From Aphrocallistes beatrix (lineage: Eukaryota; Porifera; Hexactinellida; Sceptrulophora; Aphrocallistidae): a DNA stretch of 64,000 nt. Both the position numbers and the translations under genes were made by a program. Below, piece by piece: positions 44,114-54,202 of the stretch. The notes under the pieces were generated by a model, which was given only the letters and a program-made list of their open reading frames with translations, did not search any database and was not told the origin of the DNA. The stretch is from assembly GCA_963281255.1 (NCBI GenBank), contig OY725496.1, positions 2,356,001 to 2,420,000 on the forward strand, given 5' to 3'. Position 1 is the stretch's first letter, and every line of letters starts with the position of its first letter.

Positions 44114-44752
44114 CCAAGGTTGAGTCAAATCAATTTGATTTGAAAAAAACTTCATTTTTTGATTTGATTTAATTGAGTTGGTTAATAAGAAATGATTGAG
44201 TTGATTAATCTGAATGTTGTCATTGGATGAAATAAAATGATCTGAATGATCTTTAATTTCATTTAAATTAATTGAAATTGAATTGAATTGATTCGAATTG
44301 AATTGAATTCAATTGAATTGAATTGATTATAATTGATTCGAGTTATCTGAATTGATTTATATTTGAATGATCGTATATACTCGAATAGTTACCGGCCCTC
44401 GAATAATTGCCCCCCCAAAAGATGTTCTAAATTTCTTGGTTCACTCGTGCGGTTATATTAATCGAAAGCTCTCTTGCATATGTGTATTGTGAAACATTTA
44501 TTTTTCTTCAGGGGCTAAATGCTAAATGAGGCTAAAAATTATATACGGAATTGAATTGAATGTGATTTAAATATGATCTTAATTGATTAGAATTGATTTG
44601 AATTGATTTAAATTGAATTGAATTGATTTGAATTGAATGATTTGAATAAGCGCAAATGATTGAATTGATTGATCTGGTGTGTATTATGTAAATGATCAAA
44701 TAAAATATTACAAAAAAAATAATTCAAATCATTGAGTTTGAAATAACCTTGG
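44114..44752. mobile_element. MITE filled with GAATTGATTT-type sub-repeats, 639 bp
   Basis: Imperfect inverted ends CCAAGGTTGAGTCAAATCAA and CCAAGGTTATTTCAAACTCA (reverse complement). Two tandem stretches (about 44160-44360 and 44545-44700) consist of 5- and 10-bp AATTG/GATTTG repeats. A unique piece (44395-44530) lies between them and may be a further insertion. TAGTGA flanks both sides loosely. Confidence 0.6.
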
Positions 44753-44829
44753 ACTAGTGACCTTCATATAAAAGTGTAGCCCAAAGTAAACTGTAAATCA
44801 AAGAAGGGAGTTGTGTAGTTGCAAATTGT

Positions 44830-45115
44830 GCAATTTATTCGTAAACTCAGCTTCGTTGTCGCTAATGATCTAAACTGGCGCTTCTTGCCTGAAATAGATA
44901 GAAAATAGACCTCGAGCCACCTCTGGTGCTTCTTTTGAACGAAGCGGTCTGGTTTCTATCCATCTCGTAAAATCGTCGATCATCGACAAAATATATTTGA
45001 TTTTGATTTCCACACTGCTTCACTAGTTTACCTTAAATCTCGCTATATCCCGAAGCTTTTCTGCGGAGATGTCCCTTTTGCCCTTCAGTGGAACCGGGAG
45101 GATACTGGTCTGATG
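44830..45115 (-). mobile_element. Integrase-core fossil
   Basis: On the minus strand a retroviral-type integrase core is readable as YILSMIDDFTRWIETRPLRS, EAPEVARGLFSIYFRQEAPV and IISDNEAEFTNKL, covering the first two catalytic regions. The third region and all flanking parts are missing. It belongs to the gypsy/KRBA2-like integrases and is a broken, truncated, old fragment. Confidence 0.75.
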
Positions 45116-45416
45116 TATGATACGTTAAAATCGACCCATATTCAAAAGATCCATGATTAGATTTTAGCAAATTGTAACGAATTTGGAAAACAGATTTGTT
45201 AAACAGCTAAATACGTAAATACTATTTAAAAATCATAATCATGTACAAAGTATCATACATATTTTCATGCGTATCTTACTACTGCGTTGGATGGATAATA
45301 TGCATTGTCATTTTGGTGATTTAAACAATGAAGCAAATAAGTAATAGATTAATACAGGCTTCACATAGGATAACAAATCATAGTATATTTAGGGGGGGGA
45401 CAGTTTTTGTAAAGTA

Positions 45417-45909
45417 CAGTCGACTCTCGTTAACACGTACACCAAGGGACCGTGGAGATTTGTATACCTTATCCGGAGTACGTACATAGCCACATTTGTC
45501 CAAAATACTTAATATACATAGTGATAACTACGTGAGAGTATGAAATTGTACTTGTCAAATAGAAAACTCATTATCCATGTTGTGTTAACGAGATTCGACT
45601 GTATTTTCATTGAGAAATATCTGTCTAATATCTATCTACGTACATACTACGTACCATATTCGAAGTGCTCGTAGGCACACACCTGTTCGTATTATCCGTG
45701 TTCATATTAACCGATGTATTTAGTATTGAAAACGCACTGAAGGGGACCCACAAATCGTACTTATTATCCGATATTTCGTCTTATCCGTGTTCGTGTTAAC
45801 CGGAGTTCGTTTGTATATATTTTGCCATAGATTAGGTTGGGGAATCAAAACTTGTACTTCTTATCCGATTGTACTCCTTATCCGTGTTGGTATTAACGAG
45901 AGTCGACTG
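45417..45909. mobile_element. Pogo-type MITE, 493 bp
   Basis: Ends CAGTCGACTCTCGTTAACAC and its inverse GTATTAACGAGAGTCGACTG, with TA at 45415-45416 and 45910-45911. Inner repeats of TTATCCG(A/T) and CGTGTT..TTAACCG recur, showing sub-terminal duplication. No transposase. Confidence 0.92.
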
Positions 45910-45911
45910 TA

Positions 45912-46440
45912 CATGGATATTTTATAAAATATACCATAGTATGTTTAGGGGGGCTTATTTTGTAGGGAGATATTTTTGTAATAACAGTACTACTATTTTG
46001 TATGGGAATTTTGGGAATCAAGTGTACAAATCCTTTTTACAGATATAATCTTCAAAACAAACTAGTGAAGTATTCTTAGGACCAAAATATTTAGAAAGGG
46101 AATTAATTGTTTGCTTATAGTATTAAAGAAAATTGAGACTATGCTCTTTAAATTGGCATATTTACGAAAGAAGTAACAACTTCTATCTCTGAGAGCTCAT
46201 AATATTAAAAATCCATTAGTTACAAATAAAAAAGTCAGAATCAATGATAAATTGAGGTTTATCTGATCGTTTCCAATTTGAATTCGTAGTTTAGAATCTT
46301 TAGATACGTATATTACTGTAATGATGGTGATAATAGAAACTCTTTAAGCATGTCATGTAACAAATCATATCTATTCTGTTCTGTATAACCATATTTTAAT
46401 ATTATTTTGCTTAAAACAAGATAAATGTATATTTATATAT
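45912..46440. other. No recognisable feature
   Basis: AT-rich DNA, no frames or repeat ends. Confidence 0.35.
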
Positions 46441-46442
46441 AT

Positions 46443-46872
46443 ACAAGCGCACTTCGCTTGCTTGGGCTGCGCGGCTGGCGGACACTTTGTGTCCAAAGGA
46501 GGCGCCAAGTAACCATTGATTAATTATATGGGAGAATACATCACTAAATACGTCTGCCCACTGTTATAATCGAGATCGCACGAAAAATCATTAAATTTAT
46601 CAATTTTTCAATATTTGATGCGAAATCATGACGTCATGACAGGGTGATGAGCTATCATTTTTAGATGATAGTTGCATGATATGTGAGGTATGTTCGTGTA
46701 CAGATTGCTGGAATAACCGTATTGCTTAACTTTAAAAATGTGACAATGACGTCATATTTCCATGATGAGTCGACATTTTCGTTTGAGCTCAGAACTGACA
46801 TAGCCAAAATACTCCTACATGCCAAAAATCAGCTTTCTGCGCCGGGCAGTTTCTTCAATCAATTCGTTACAG
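46443..46872 (+). repeat. GCH copy
   Basis: Head ACAAGCGCACTTCGCTTGC, hairpin 2 with stem GGCGGACAC-TTT-GTGTCC partly lost, then the AAATACGTCTGCCC, TGACGTCAT and AGCTTTCTGCGCCGGGCAG blocks, ending TTCAATCAATTCGTTACAG. A (TA)n and an outer repeat (46886-46945, duplicated) separate it from the next copy. Confidence 0.92.
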
Positions 46873-46885
46873 ATATATATATATA

Positions 46886-46945
46886 TCCTTACTATTAAAA
46901 CACGATTAAAGTATCCTTACTATTACGTAAAACTCGATTAATGCA
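46886..46945. repeat. Duplicated GCH outer terminal repeats between two copies
   Basis: Two successive forms of the outer terminus, TCCTTACTATTAAAACACG and TCCTTACTATTACGTAAAAC, lie head to tail between adjacent GCH copies. Confidence 0.8.
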
Positions 46946-46972
46946 TATTTATTTATTAATTTATATATATAT

Positions 46973-47457
46973 ACAAGCTCGCTTCGTTGCTTGTGCTGCG
47001 CGGCTGGCAGACACAAAGTGTCCTCCGGAGGCGCCTGGGGTCACATTGATTAATTATAAGGGAGATAACATCTATAAATACGTCTGTCTTACTGTTATAA
47101 TCGGTATCGCACGGGAAATCACCGAATTTGTCAATTTTTAAATTTTTTGATGCGTAATGATGACGTCATAACAGAGTGGTGAGTCATCATTTTTTGGCGA
47201 TAGTTTCATCATATGTGAGGTATATTAATATATACACATTCTATTAAAATTTCAGCCTTCTAACACTTAAAATGGCTGAGTTATGATTGAAAAACAGAAA
47301 TTTTTAATTTTAAAAAGGTGACAATGACGTCATAATTCGATGATGAGCAGACATTTTGGTCTGAACTCAGAACTTACTGGAGCCATAGCCAAAATACCCC
47401 TACATGCCAAAAATCAGCTTTCTGCGCCGGGCAGTTTCTTCAATCAATTCGTTACAG
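46973..47457 (+). repeat. GCH copy, second of a tandem pair
   Basis: Head ACAAGCTCGCTTCGTTGCTT, hairpin 2 GGCAGACAC-AAA-GTGTCCTCC, then the standard body with the TAAGGGAGATAACATCTATA, TGATGACGTCATAACA and GCCGGGCAGTTTCTTCAATC blocks, ending GTTACAG. Confidence 0.92.
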
Positions 47458-47495
47458 AGATATATCATATATACTACATATATATACGTAATATA

Positions 47496-47685
47496 CAGGG
47501 TGGCTCATAAGTTCTGTGACAAGCTTCGTTAGGTATAAAATTTCTTTTACTCAAACAATCTTAGTTATTATGGTCTTTAGAGATTATAATTCGAATATTT
47601 TCAATGATTTTAAAAGATTTTTCGAGTCTAAGACCTAGAACTGTGTTTAGTATGATGATTTTTATGGGGGGAAAATGTGAAGTAT
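47496..47685. mobile_element. Single arm of the long-TIR MITE family
   Basis: After TA, CAGGGTGGCTCATAAGTTCT and the following 180 bp match the arm of the element at 151-922. A partner arm in opposite orientation is at 53996-54195, with about 6.3 kb of other elements between. I cannot tell whether they once belonged to one element. Confidence 0.8.
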
Positions 47686-47694
47686 CAAATGATC

Positions 47695-48095
47695 TGTATA
47701 TACTGTTATAAAAAGTGTATTATTGGATTTGAGAGCAAAGAATTTGGGTATATATTTCCAGAGATAGGGAGGAATATGTTTTCGGACCAGAAATGGGGGG
47801 CTTTGACCGAATCTGGGAGGTAAAGGCCAGAACTTCCAAAATAATTATGAAAAGTGCTCCAATTTTTCTGTACACATTGTTAGTGACAATTGCATTGATT
47901 ATTTAGTTGTAATAGCTACATTTGGGCACATATTCCATGACTAGATTCGCCTTTTACTAACATAGTCAAAGTTCTCCATATAATTTGTATTACAATAAAA
48001 TCAATGAAGTCGAGAAATATTTATTTTTTGACAAAGAGATGTTTGAGGAACCTATATATTATCTTATATATCATTTCATTTAAGATTATAATAGA
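47695..48095 (+). mobile_element. TTAA-1 internal fragment
   Basis: It matches about 13665-14050 of the inner TTAA-1 copy: GACCAGAAATGGGGG.., GGCCAGAACTTCCAAAATAA, TTGAGGAACCTATATATT, ending at ATTTAAGATTATAATAGATT, the internal site that resembles the terminus. Both true ends are absent. Confidence 0.8.
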
Positions 48096-48530
48096 TTCGT
48101 GGATGTGTAGTGCGATGGATAAATCTAAATTTAATAACTGACTTGATTTCATTTTTCCAGTAAATAAAATTATCTACCACCAACCATAGTTGAATATAAT
48201 GTGATATATTTATGATCCATTTTTGTAACTTTTTAATAAAGAATTACTAAGTTTAGTTATTGGGAATGTCGAATAATAATGAATAATGAATATATATTTC
48301 AAAAATCAGGTTTAAAAACAATTTACTAAGGTTGCCCTTTTATCAAAATTTGCCAAAAGTCCTTTTTTTATCATTTTTAGATCCTTAAAAGGGTTCGGAA
48401 CATTAATCTCGATTTTTAGAATTTCAATGCAAATATTTCGCAACTGAGAGCCCCTTGTGTCACCTGGTGTCCCACAAAATACGACAAATTTTTAGAAGCG
48501 AAATGTCTCATATCTATAACTTCTTTTAAT

Positions 48531-48762
48531 CATGCCAGATCATCATTTTAATAAGTTCGTGCTCAGCTGAATTCCTGCTCAACAATGAATTTGGAGCAAT
48601 TTGATATATAAATATGGACACATCTTGGAATTTTTTGACTGCTGTTTTCTCAGCAACGGACAACCAAAAAATTCCCCAAATATGGTTAATATATATATCA
48701 AATTTCTGGAAATTCAATGCGGGACACGAATTCGGCATTCAAATGATGATCTGACATGGTTC
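48531..48762. repeat. Imperfect palindrome
   Basis: The left part CATGCCAGATCATCATTTTA and the right part (reverse complement) CATGTCAGATCATCATTTGA pair. Further blocks also pair (AATTTGATATAT, GGAATTTTTTG). Divergence is considerable, so this is an old hairpin-forming repeat. The overlapping 127-aa plus frame (48601-48984) is probably a by-product. Confidence 0.65.
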
Positions 48763-48984
48763 AAAGAAGCAATTGATGATTTCCGGCGGATACTATCGAA
48801 TGTGGTTATTTTTGGGTGGCCATGCATCAATGACCAGTTTTTCACACTTTTGAAGGTGAAATTTTTTGATATACCACATTTTGAAGTTACGTACTGCTAT
48901 AAGTTGTCGAATAAGGATATTTGCATGTTATTTAATATTCTAAAGCAGTTAAAACTAATGGAAATTGAGGGAAATAGTATATAA

Positions 48985-49529
48985 ATATTTTCTAAATCAT
49001 ATTTTCTGAGACTTTTTTTTCAGCAATTATAAAGGTGATACCTTTTTGTAAATTCAACATAGGGGCGAAAACTCAAAGGTTTTTGATAGATGTCGAAGAG
49101 TAGAACAAAATGAAAAGATTTTTGATATAACGAATAAAAGGAGAATTATTAAAAAAATAGTGTGGAAAATTGCTAAAAATAAAATTCCTCGGGTGTTTAG
49201 TGTGAATATTTAACAATTTTCAAAATTTCAAAAATCTGTCTGTTTATTTGAAATAATTTAAAAGGTTTCTGAAGGGTTGTAAGCATATTGTGCCCGATTT
49301 CTTCCTTGTAAATTGACCAATTTTATTAAAAAAATGTATCTGTTGATTTATTTCAATTATTAATGCAATTTTCAGATAACTCTGCGATTCAAATCTGCAC
49401 TGAAAAAATTAAATGAATCGGTTGAAAGAGTCAAAGGTTAGCTATTATAGGAAAGGCCAAACTTAAGACCAAAGTTCATGTTGAATAAGATAAATAATCA
49501 TTTTGGGGACATTTACAATACATATGTTT
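48985..49529. other. No recognisable feature
   Basis: AT-rich DNA with A- and T-runs. TTTTTTTTCAG at about 49013-49022 looks like a splice acceptor, but no coding stretch follows. Confidence 0.35.
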
Positions 49530-49695
49530 TGATACAAGCTTCGTTAGGTATAAAATGCCTTATACTCAAACAATCTTAGTTATTATGGTCTTTAGAGATT
49601 GTAATTCGAATATTTTCAATTATTGCTTTCGAGTCTAAGACTTGGAATTGTGTTTTGTGTGGCGAGTTTTATGGGGAAGAAATGTGTTTAGCTGA
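49530..49695. mobile_element. Single arm of the long-TIR MITE family, terminus lost
   Basis: GATACAAGCTTCGTTAGGTA and the next 150 bp match the arm at 47496-47685, but the terminal CAGGGTGGCT is missing. Confidence 0.78.
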
Positions 49696-49699
49696 GTTA

Positions 49700-49873
49700 T
49701 AGTCGAGAAAGTGAAATTTTAAATAAAAAAAAAAGGCGACAATGACGTAATAATTCCAAACTGAGCTGACATTATCATCCGAGGTCAAAACTTAGCGAAA
49801 CTATAGCCAAAATATTTCCACACAAAAATCAGCTTTCTTTGCTAGGCAGTTTCTTCAATCAATTCGTTTCAGA
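49700..49873 (+). repeat. GCH 3' half
   Basis: It follows the second half of the GCH body (GAGTTATAG.., GACAATGACGTAATAATTCC, ATCAGCTTTCTTTGCTAGGC) to TTCAATCAATTCGTTTCAG. The head is missing. It joins directly to the MITE arm before it. Confidence 0.8.
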
Positions 49874-49879
49874 AAAGAA

Positions 49880-50560
49880 CGAATAATCGAGGTTCTATTA
49901 TGTGATATATTGAGTCATTCAATTTTGAAATAATATATCATTTCCAGACTCAACTTGGAATTTAAATTATAATACGAACAAGGAGGGCAGTGGGTACGAA
50001 GCGTGTTATCAATGCTCTAGTAATTTTCATAATGTCACTCAATTACCTTTGTCCGTTAGCCCGTTGACAGTATTGGCATAGCTTACTAATCACAATGTTG
50101 ATACAAATGGAAAAGTCGTGAGGAGAAAGAATTGACCTTACAACGTAGGAACTACAACAATGTAAAACCAGGTCACTTCCTAAGCCCAAACTGTAAATGA
50201 CTATGCTAAACATAATAATTATGTTTTTGGAGTGACCCCGGAACCTCGAAATTTCGGTGTAATTAGAGCAAAAATAGTTCAATAAAGCCCAAAAGAATAA
50301 GGAAAATATCTTAGATTAGCCGGATTGAGCCTGAAATTGGTCGAATTTACAGCGTTCGTCAAATAAGTGCTGGACTAAATTGAAATCTGATCTAAAGGGA
50401 GAATTTAACGATTTTAAACTACAATAACTTTCAAATTCTTTATTCCTCAATGTTATATGACAATATATACATGTAAGTAAATGCTCAAAATAAAAAGCTA
50501 ATTTGAATTCTAAAACCAATATAGCAGTGAAGAGTTAAAAAATGTCGGTCAACAGACCGA
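49880..50560. other. No recognisable feature
   Basis: AT-rich DNA. Frames at 50043-50282 and 50316-50519 on the minus strand show no family features or splice context. Confidence 0.35.
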
Positions 50561-50649
50561 TAGTGCAGCTCCAGGAAGTGACTCGAAGGAACATGAAATG
50601 CTAATATTGGAATACATCTGGAAATACTCATTTTAGGGCATTCTAAGTG

Positions 50650-51003
50650 TGAAATTTGGAATCGACATATTAAAATACCTTATAATAGCCGTTGAGAGCT
50701 CGCTTTTAGCTTAAAATAAGATTTTTTCAATAGGTGTGAAAATATGAATATAGCGAATTTAATAGCTCATAAAATATTCACACTATATCTTTCAAAGTGC
50801 GAAAATCGGAATCTACATCTTAAAATAGCCTATATTATCCGTTGACAGCTCGCATTTAGCTCAAAATAAGTTTTTTTTCAAAAGGTGTGAAAATATGTAT
50901 ATATATACATATGTAGGAAACTCATAAAATATTTAGATGACCATTTTCAAAGTGCGAAAATCGGATTCTACATATTTAAATATCCTATATTAGCCGTTAT
51001 AAT
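50650..51003. repeat. Tandem units of about 150 bp
   Basis: Two and a part units: each carries GTGNGAAAATCGGAATCTAC, AGCCGTTGA(G/C)AGCTCGC and GGTGTGAAAATATG. The third is cut by the GCH copy at 51008. A further unit is visible at about 53495-53620. Confidence 0.78.
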
Positions 51004-51007
51004 ATGT

Positions 51008-51503
51008 ACAAGCGCGCTTCGCTTGCTTGCGCTGCGCGGCTAGCGGACACTTTGTGTCCGCTGGAGGCTCCCTTCGGTCGCCTGTGGTCACCATTGATTA
51101 GTTATATGGGAGATAACATTTCTGAATACGTCTCTCCTACTATTATAATCGATATCGCACGAAAAAGCACCGAATTTGTCAAATTTTGAAATTTTGATGA
51201 GTAATGATGACGTAATCACAGAGTGATGAGTCATCATTTTTTGATGATAGTTGCATCATATGTGAGGTATGTTAGTATACATAATCTATCAAAATTTCAG
51301 CCTTCTAGCTCCTATAATGGCTGAGTAATGCTCGAATAACTGTGTTGCTTAACTTTTAAAAATGTGACAATGACGTCATAATTCCATGATGAGTCGACAT
51401 TTTGCTCTGAGCTCAGAACTTACTGGAGCCATAGCTAAAATACTCCCACATGCCAAAAATTAGCTTTCCATGACCGGCAGTTTCTTCAATCAATTCGTTA
51501 CAG
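51008..51503 (+). repeat. GCH copy
   Basis: A well-preserved copy: head ACAAGCGCGCTTCGCTTGC, hairpin 2 AGCGGACAC-TTT-GTGTCCGCT, hairpin 3 GGCTCCCTTCGGTCGCC, body, and end TTCAATCAATTCGTTACAG. The outer repeat of the next copy starts 10 bp later. Confidence 0.93.
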
Positions 51504-52068
51504 AGATATATATCCTTACTATTAAAACTCGATTATTGTGTATGTATATATATATATATATATATACAAGCGCGCTTCGCTTGCTTGCGCTGCGCGGCTG
51601 GCGGACACTTCGTGTCCGCCGGAGGCTCCCTTCGGTCGCCTGGAGGTGACATTGGTTAATTATAAGGGAGATAACATCTCTAAATATGTCCATCTTAGTG
51701 TTAAAACCGATTTCACTCGAAAAATCACCAAATTTGTCAATTTTAAAATTTTTGATGCGTAATGATGACGTCAGAACAAAGTGATGAGTCATCATTTTTT
51801 GATGAAAGTCGCATCATATGTGGGGTATGTTAGTATACAGATTCTTTTAAAATTTCAGCCTTCTATCTCCTATAATGGCTGAGCTATGCTCGAATAACTG
51901 TGTTGCTTAACTTTTAAAAATGTGACAATGACGTCATAATTCCATGATGAGTCGACATTTTGCTCTGAACTCAGAACTTACTGGAGCCATAGCCAAAAGA
52001 CTCCCACATGCCAAAAATCAGCCTTCTGCGCCCGGCAGTTTCTTCAATCAATTCGTTACAGAGATATA

Positions 52069-53404
52069 CAGTCTGTCCCATAAAAAACTGGAATCAATAA
52101 AGTGTATGGCATTCAAAGGTTAGTTATTATTAAGAAAGTTGGTTACGAAACTAGTGTAGTAAAACCATTCATTATCAATATTTTATTTTATAACCATTGT
52201 TTTCTAACACTAGATTGCACCTTTTGGGCATTGAGTTCCAATAGGAATGTAAGAAAAATCCATCTATCCCGGCCCAGACATTGGTCAATTCAACTATTAG
52301 CTCCTTTTTAGTTTTTGGTTTGCGTTTGATTAGCTCTAACTTGATCCAGGCGAATAAGTTCTCTATAGGGTTCAAGTCTGGACTTTGACTTGGCCAGTCA
52401 ATCCTATTTTTGTCCATAAATTGTTCCATCCAAGCCTTAGTGTGCTTCGCAGTGTGTTTCGGATCGTTGTCTTGCACAATAAACCATTCATCCTGGTGAA
52501 AAACCTTGGCCTGCTCTAACAAATGCTCCTCTAGGATCTTGACAAACAATACAGCAGTTAAATTCTCATCGAAAATACACAGTGGGAACGTTCCCATAGA
52601 AGAAAACCCTGCCCAGATATTAATCTTCTGAGTGTGTTTGACCGTTGTAATGTGTCTGACCGAATCCCCTTTGGTCCACATCCTAATTCTACCCCGCGAT
52701 ACCCAGATCGAGGCTTCATCGGCAAATATTGCATGTTGCCAATCTTTGTCGATGTGTTCCTGAGCCCATTGGATTCGTTTGAGGCGATTCGTTTCTGATA
52801 ACAATGGCACGCTGATGGGGTATGGTTTCGTATAGTCCAATTTCTTCAGGCATCGTGCTACAGTGTTTTTCGAGGTTGTAACTGGACACTTCTGAGCAAT
52901 AGCGCGGAGGGAAATCCAAGGTTTCCTTCTAATTTGCTGTGCAACGCTATTTGCAATCAACGGGAGTGTTTTAGGTGGTCTTCCGCTTCCTATTTTACGA
53001 TTGTAGGAACAATTGTGTTTCAGCTTTGAAATTAGAGTATACACAGTGGATACAGAAACACCGACAATGCGACATATTTCTTTAGGTGAATGTCTCTTGC
53101 CCTCCAAAAGTAACATTGCATGCCTTCTCTTCTCGATCTGAGACATGCTCAAGCAATTCGAGCTAGGATTAATGAATAAATCATAGATTATAACAAAGAC
53201 TACAAATATGATTGCGTCAGCATGACGTCATCATTATTTACAAGCATTATCATTAACTTAGAATTAAGATTCAGCAAATTCACAAAGGGTTATAATATCA
53301 ATAGTAAATTCATTGTATTACATAATCTCTAGGCTTATCTTTTAACTAAGAAAATTGGATTGGTTGATTTTTAAAAGAATTCCAGTTTTTTATGGGACAG
53401 ACTG
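52069..53404 (-). mobile_element. Tc1-like transposon, complete, 1336 bp
   Basis: Inverted ends CAGTCTGTCCCATAAAAAAC and its reverse (about 27 bp) with TA at 52067-52068 and 53405-53406. One uninterrupted gene lies inside. The insertion is in the (TA)n tract of a GCH copy, so it is younger than that copy. Confidence 0.95.
52175..53152 (-). CDS. Tc1-family (DD34E) transposase, intact
   Basis: A cut-and-paste transposase of 325 aa, close to the usual 330-350. The start MSMSQIEKRRHAMLLLEGKR opens the first helix-turn-helix, with HSPKEICRIVGVSVSTVYTL as its recognition part. The linker is GSGRPPKTLP. The catalytic core shows IFADEASIWVSRGRIRMW (first Asp), INIWAGFSSMGTFPL, FIVQDNDPKHTAKHTKAWM (second Asp) and WPSQSPDLNPIENLFAWIK (Glu, spacing of the DD34E type). 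It ends CNLVLENNGYKIKY. No stop or frame change was seen. With intact ends and a TA duplication this is a candidate for recent activity. Confidence 0.95.
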   Translation of the reverse strand: MSMSQIEKRRHAMLLLEGKRHSPKEICRIVGVSVSTVYTLISKLKHNCSYNRKIGSGRPPKTLPLIANSVAQQIRRKPWISLRAIAQKCPVTTSKNTVARCLKKLDYTKPYPISVPLLSETNRLKRIQWAQEHIDKDWQHAIFADEASIWVSRGRIRMWTKGDSVRHITTVKHTQKINIWAGFSSMGTFPLCIFDENLTAVLFVKILEEHLLEQAKVFHQDEWFIVQDNDPKHTAKHTKAWMEQFMDKNRIDWPSQSPDLNPIENLFAWIKLELIKRKPKTKKELIVELTNVWAGIDGFFLHSYWNSMPKRCNLVLENNGYKIKY

Positions 53405-53741
53405 TATATATATATATATACACATACACAATAATCGAGTTTTAATAGTAAGGATATATACATATGTTAATAACTCATAACATACTCATGTTATTACTTT
53501 CAAAGCGCAAAAATCGGTTCCTCCATGGTGAAATACCCTACATTAGTAGTTGAGATCTTACTTATATCTTTAGACAAAGCTTTGCAGTGGAGGTGTTAAA
53601 ATATGAATATATACTTATAAAAACCGGAAGTGATGAAATTTTGAAAAAAATGCTGGCGGTGCACATCTACACCATAAAGAGATCCTACATGCAAAATTGG
53701 TAAAAATCGGACTGTTAGATTTCGCGATAGCGCGCGTACGG

Positions 53742-53866
53742 ACATACATACATACATACATACATACATACATACATACATACATACATACATACATACA
53801 TACATACATACATACATACATACATACATACATACATACATACATACATACATACATACATACATA
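53742..53866. repeat. (CATA)n microsatellite
   Basis: About 30 near-perfect CATA units followed by GATACGGACGGACGGACGAG. All three overlapping minus-strand frames with MYVC repeats are products of this tract. It is part of the AGTGCAGCTCC-bounded element. Confidence 0.97.
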
Positions 53867-53995
53867 GATACGGACGGACGGACGAGATACTCCGTCCATG
53901 GCATAAGAGCATCTCCCTATAGGAGCTGCACTAAAAATCAAAACACAAGTATCAATTTGGTTTGGAAAATAGCAATGAACTAAAAGCAAAGAATT

Positions 53996-54195
53996 TCTCA
54001 GCGCGCCAGGACACATATTTTCTCCACAAAACTCACCATACAAAATACAGTTCTAGGTCTTAGACTCGAAAAATCTTTTAAAATCATTGAGAATATTTGA
54101 ATTGCAATCTCTAAAGACCATAATAACTAAGATTGTTCGAGTATAAGAAATTTTATACTTAATCAAGCTTGGGAAAGAACTTAAAAGCCACCCTG
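53996..54195. mobile_element. Single arm of the long-TIR MITE family, right orientation
   Basis: GCGCCAGGACACATATTTTC through AAGCCACCCTG followed by TA matches the right arm of the element at 151-922. No left arm is close by. Confidence 0.82.
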
Positions 54196-54202
54196 TAATG
54201 TT

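Larger units (their letters stand above)
51513..53454 (+). repeat. GCH copy with both outer terminal repeats, carrying a Tc1 element
   Basis: This is the best complete copy. The left outer repeat TCCTTACTATTAAAACTCG plus (TA)n is followed by the head, body and GTTACAG end, then (TA)n and the inverted outer repeat CGAGTTTTAATAGTAAGGA. The outer repeats pair over about 40 bp. The Tc1-like transposon at 52069-53404 sits in the (TA)n tract after GTTACAGAGA. Without it the copy is about 0.6 kb. Confidence 0.9.
50562..53932. mobile_element. Element bounded by AGTGCAGCTCC ends, enlarged by insertions
   Basis: The left end AGTGCAGCTCC (50562) and right end GGAGCTGCACT (53922-53932) are exact inverted repeats. 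The interior holds imperfect tandem units of about 150 bp (50650-51003, resuming 53460-53620), each with GTGCGAAAATCGG, GCTCGC(A/T)TTTAGC and GGTGTGAAAATATG blocks, and near the right end a (CATA)n tract. Two GCH copies interrupt the tandem array, one of which carries an intact Tc1-like transposon. No target duplication was found, so the class is open. Confidence 0.6.

Noticed and set aside
48601-48984. 127-aa plus frame, faintly like nematode F-box-type proteins
   Set aside because: It overlaps an old palindrome whose other strand is also open; no family motif was found.
46941-51762. Recurrent plus-strand frame with KRASLACAARLAD in several GCH copies, a possible conserved peptide
   Set aside because: It runs through the structured head, whose nucleotide conservation explains it. 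Other copies break it, and start context is absent.
53596-54043. Three minus-strand frames with long MYVC repeats
   Set aside because: Translation of a (CATA)n microsatellite.
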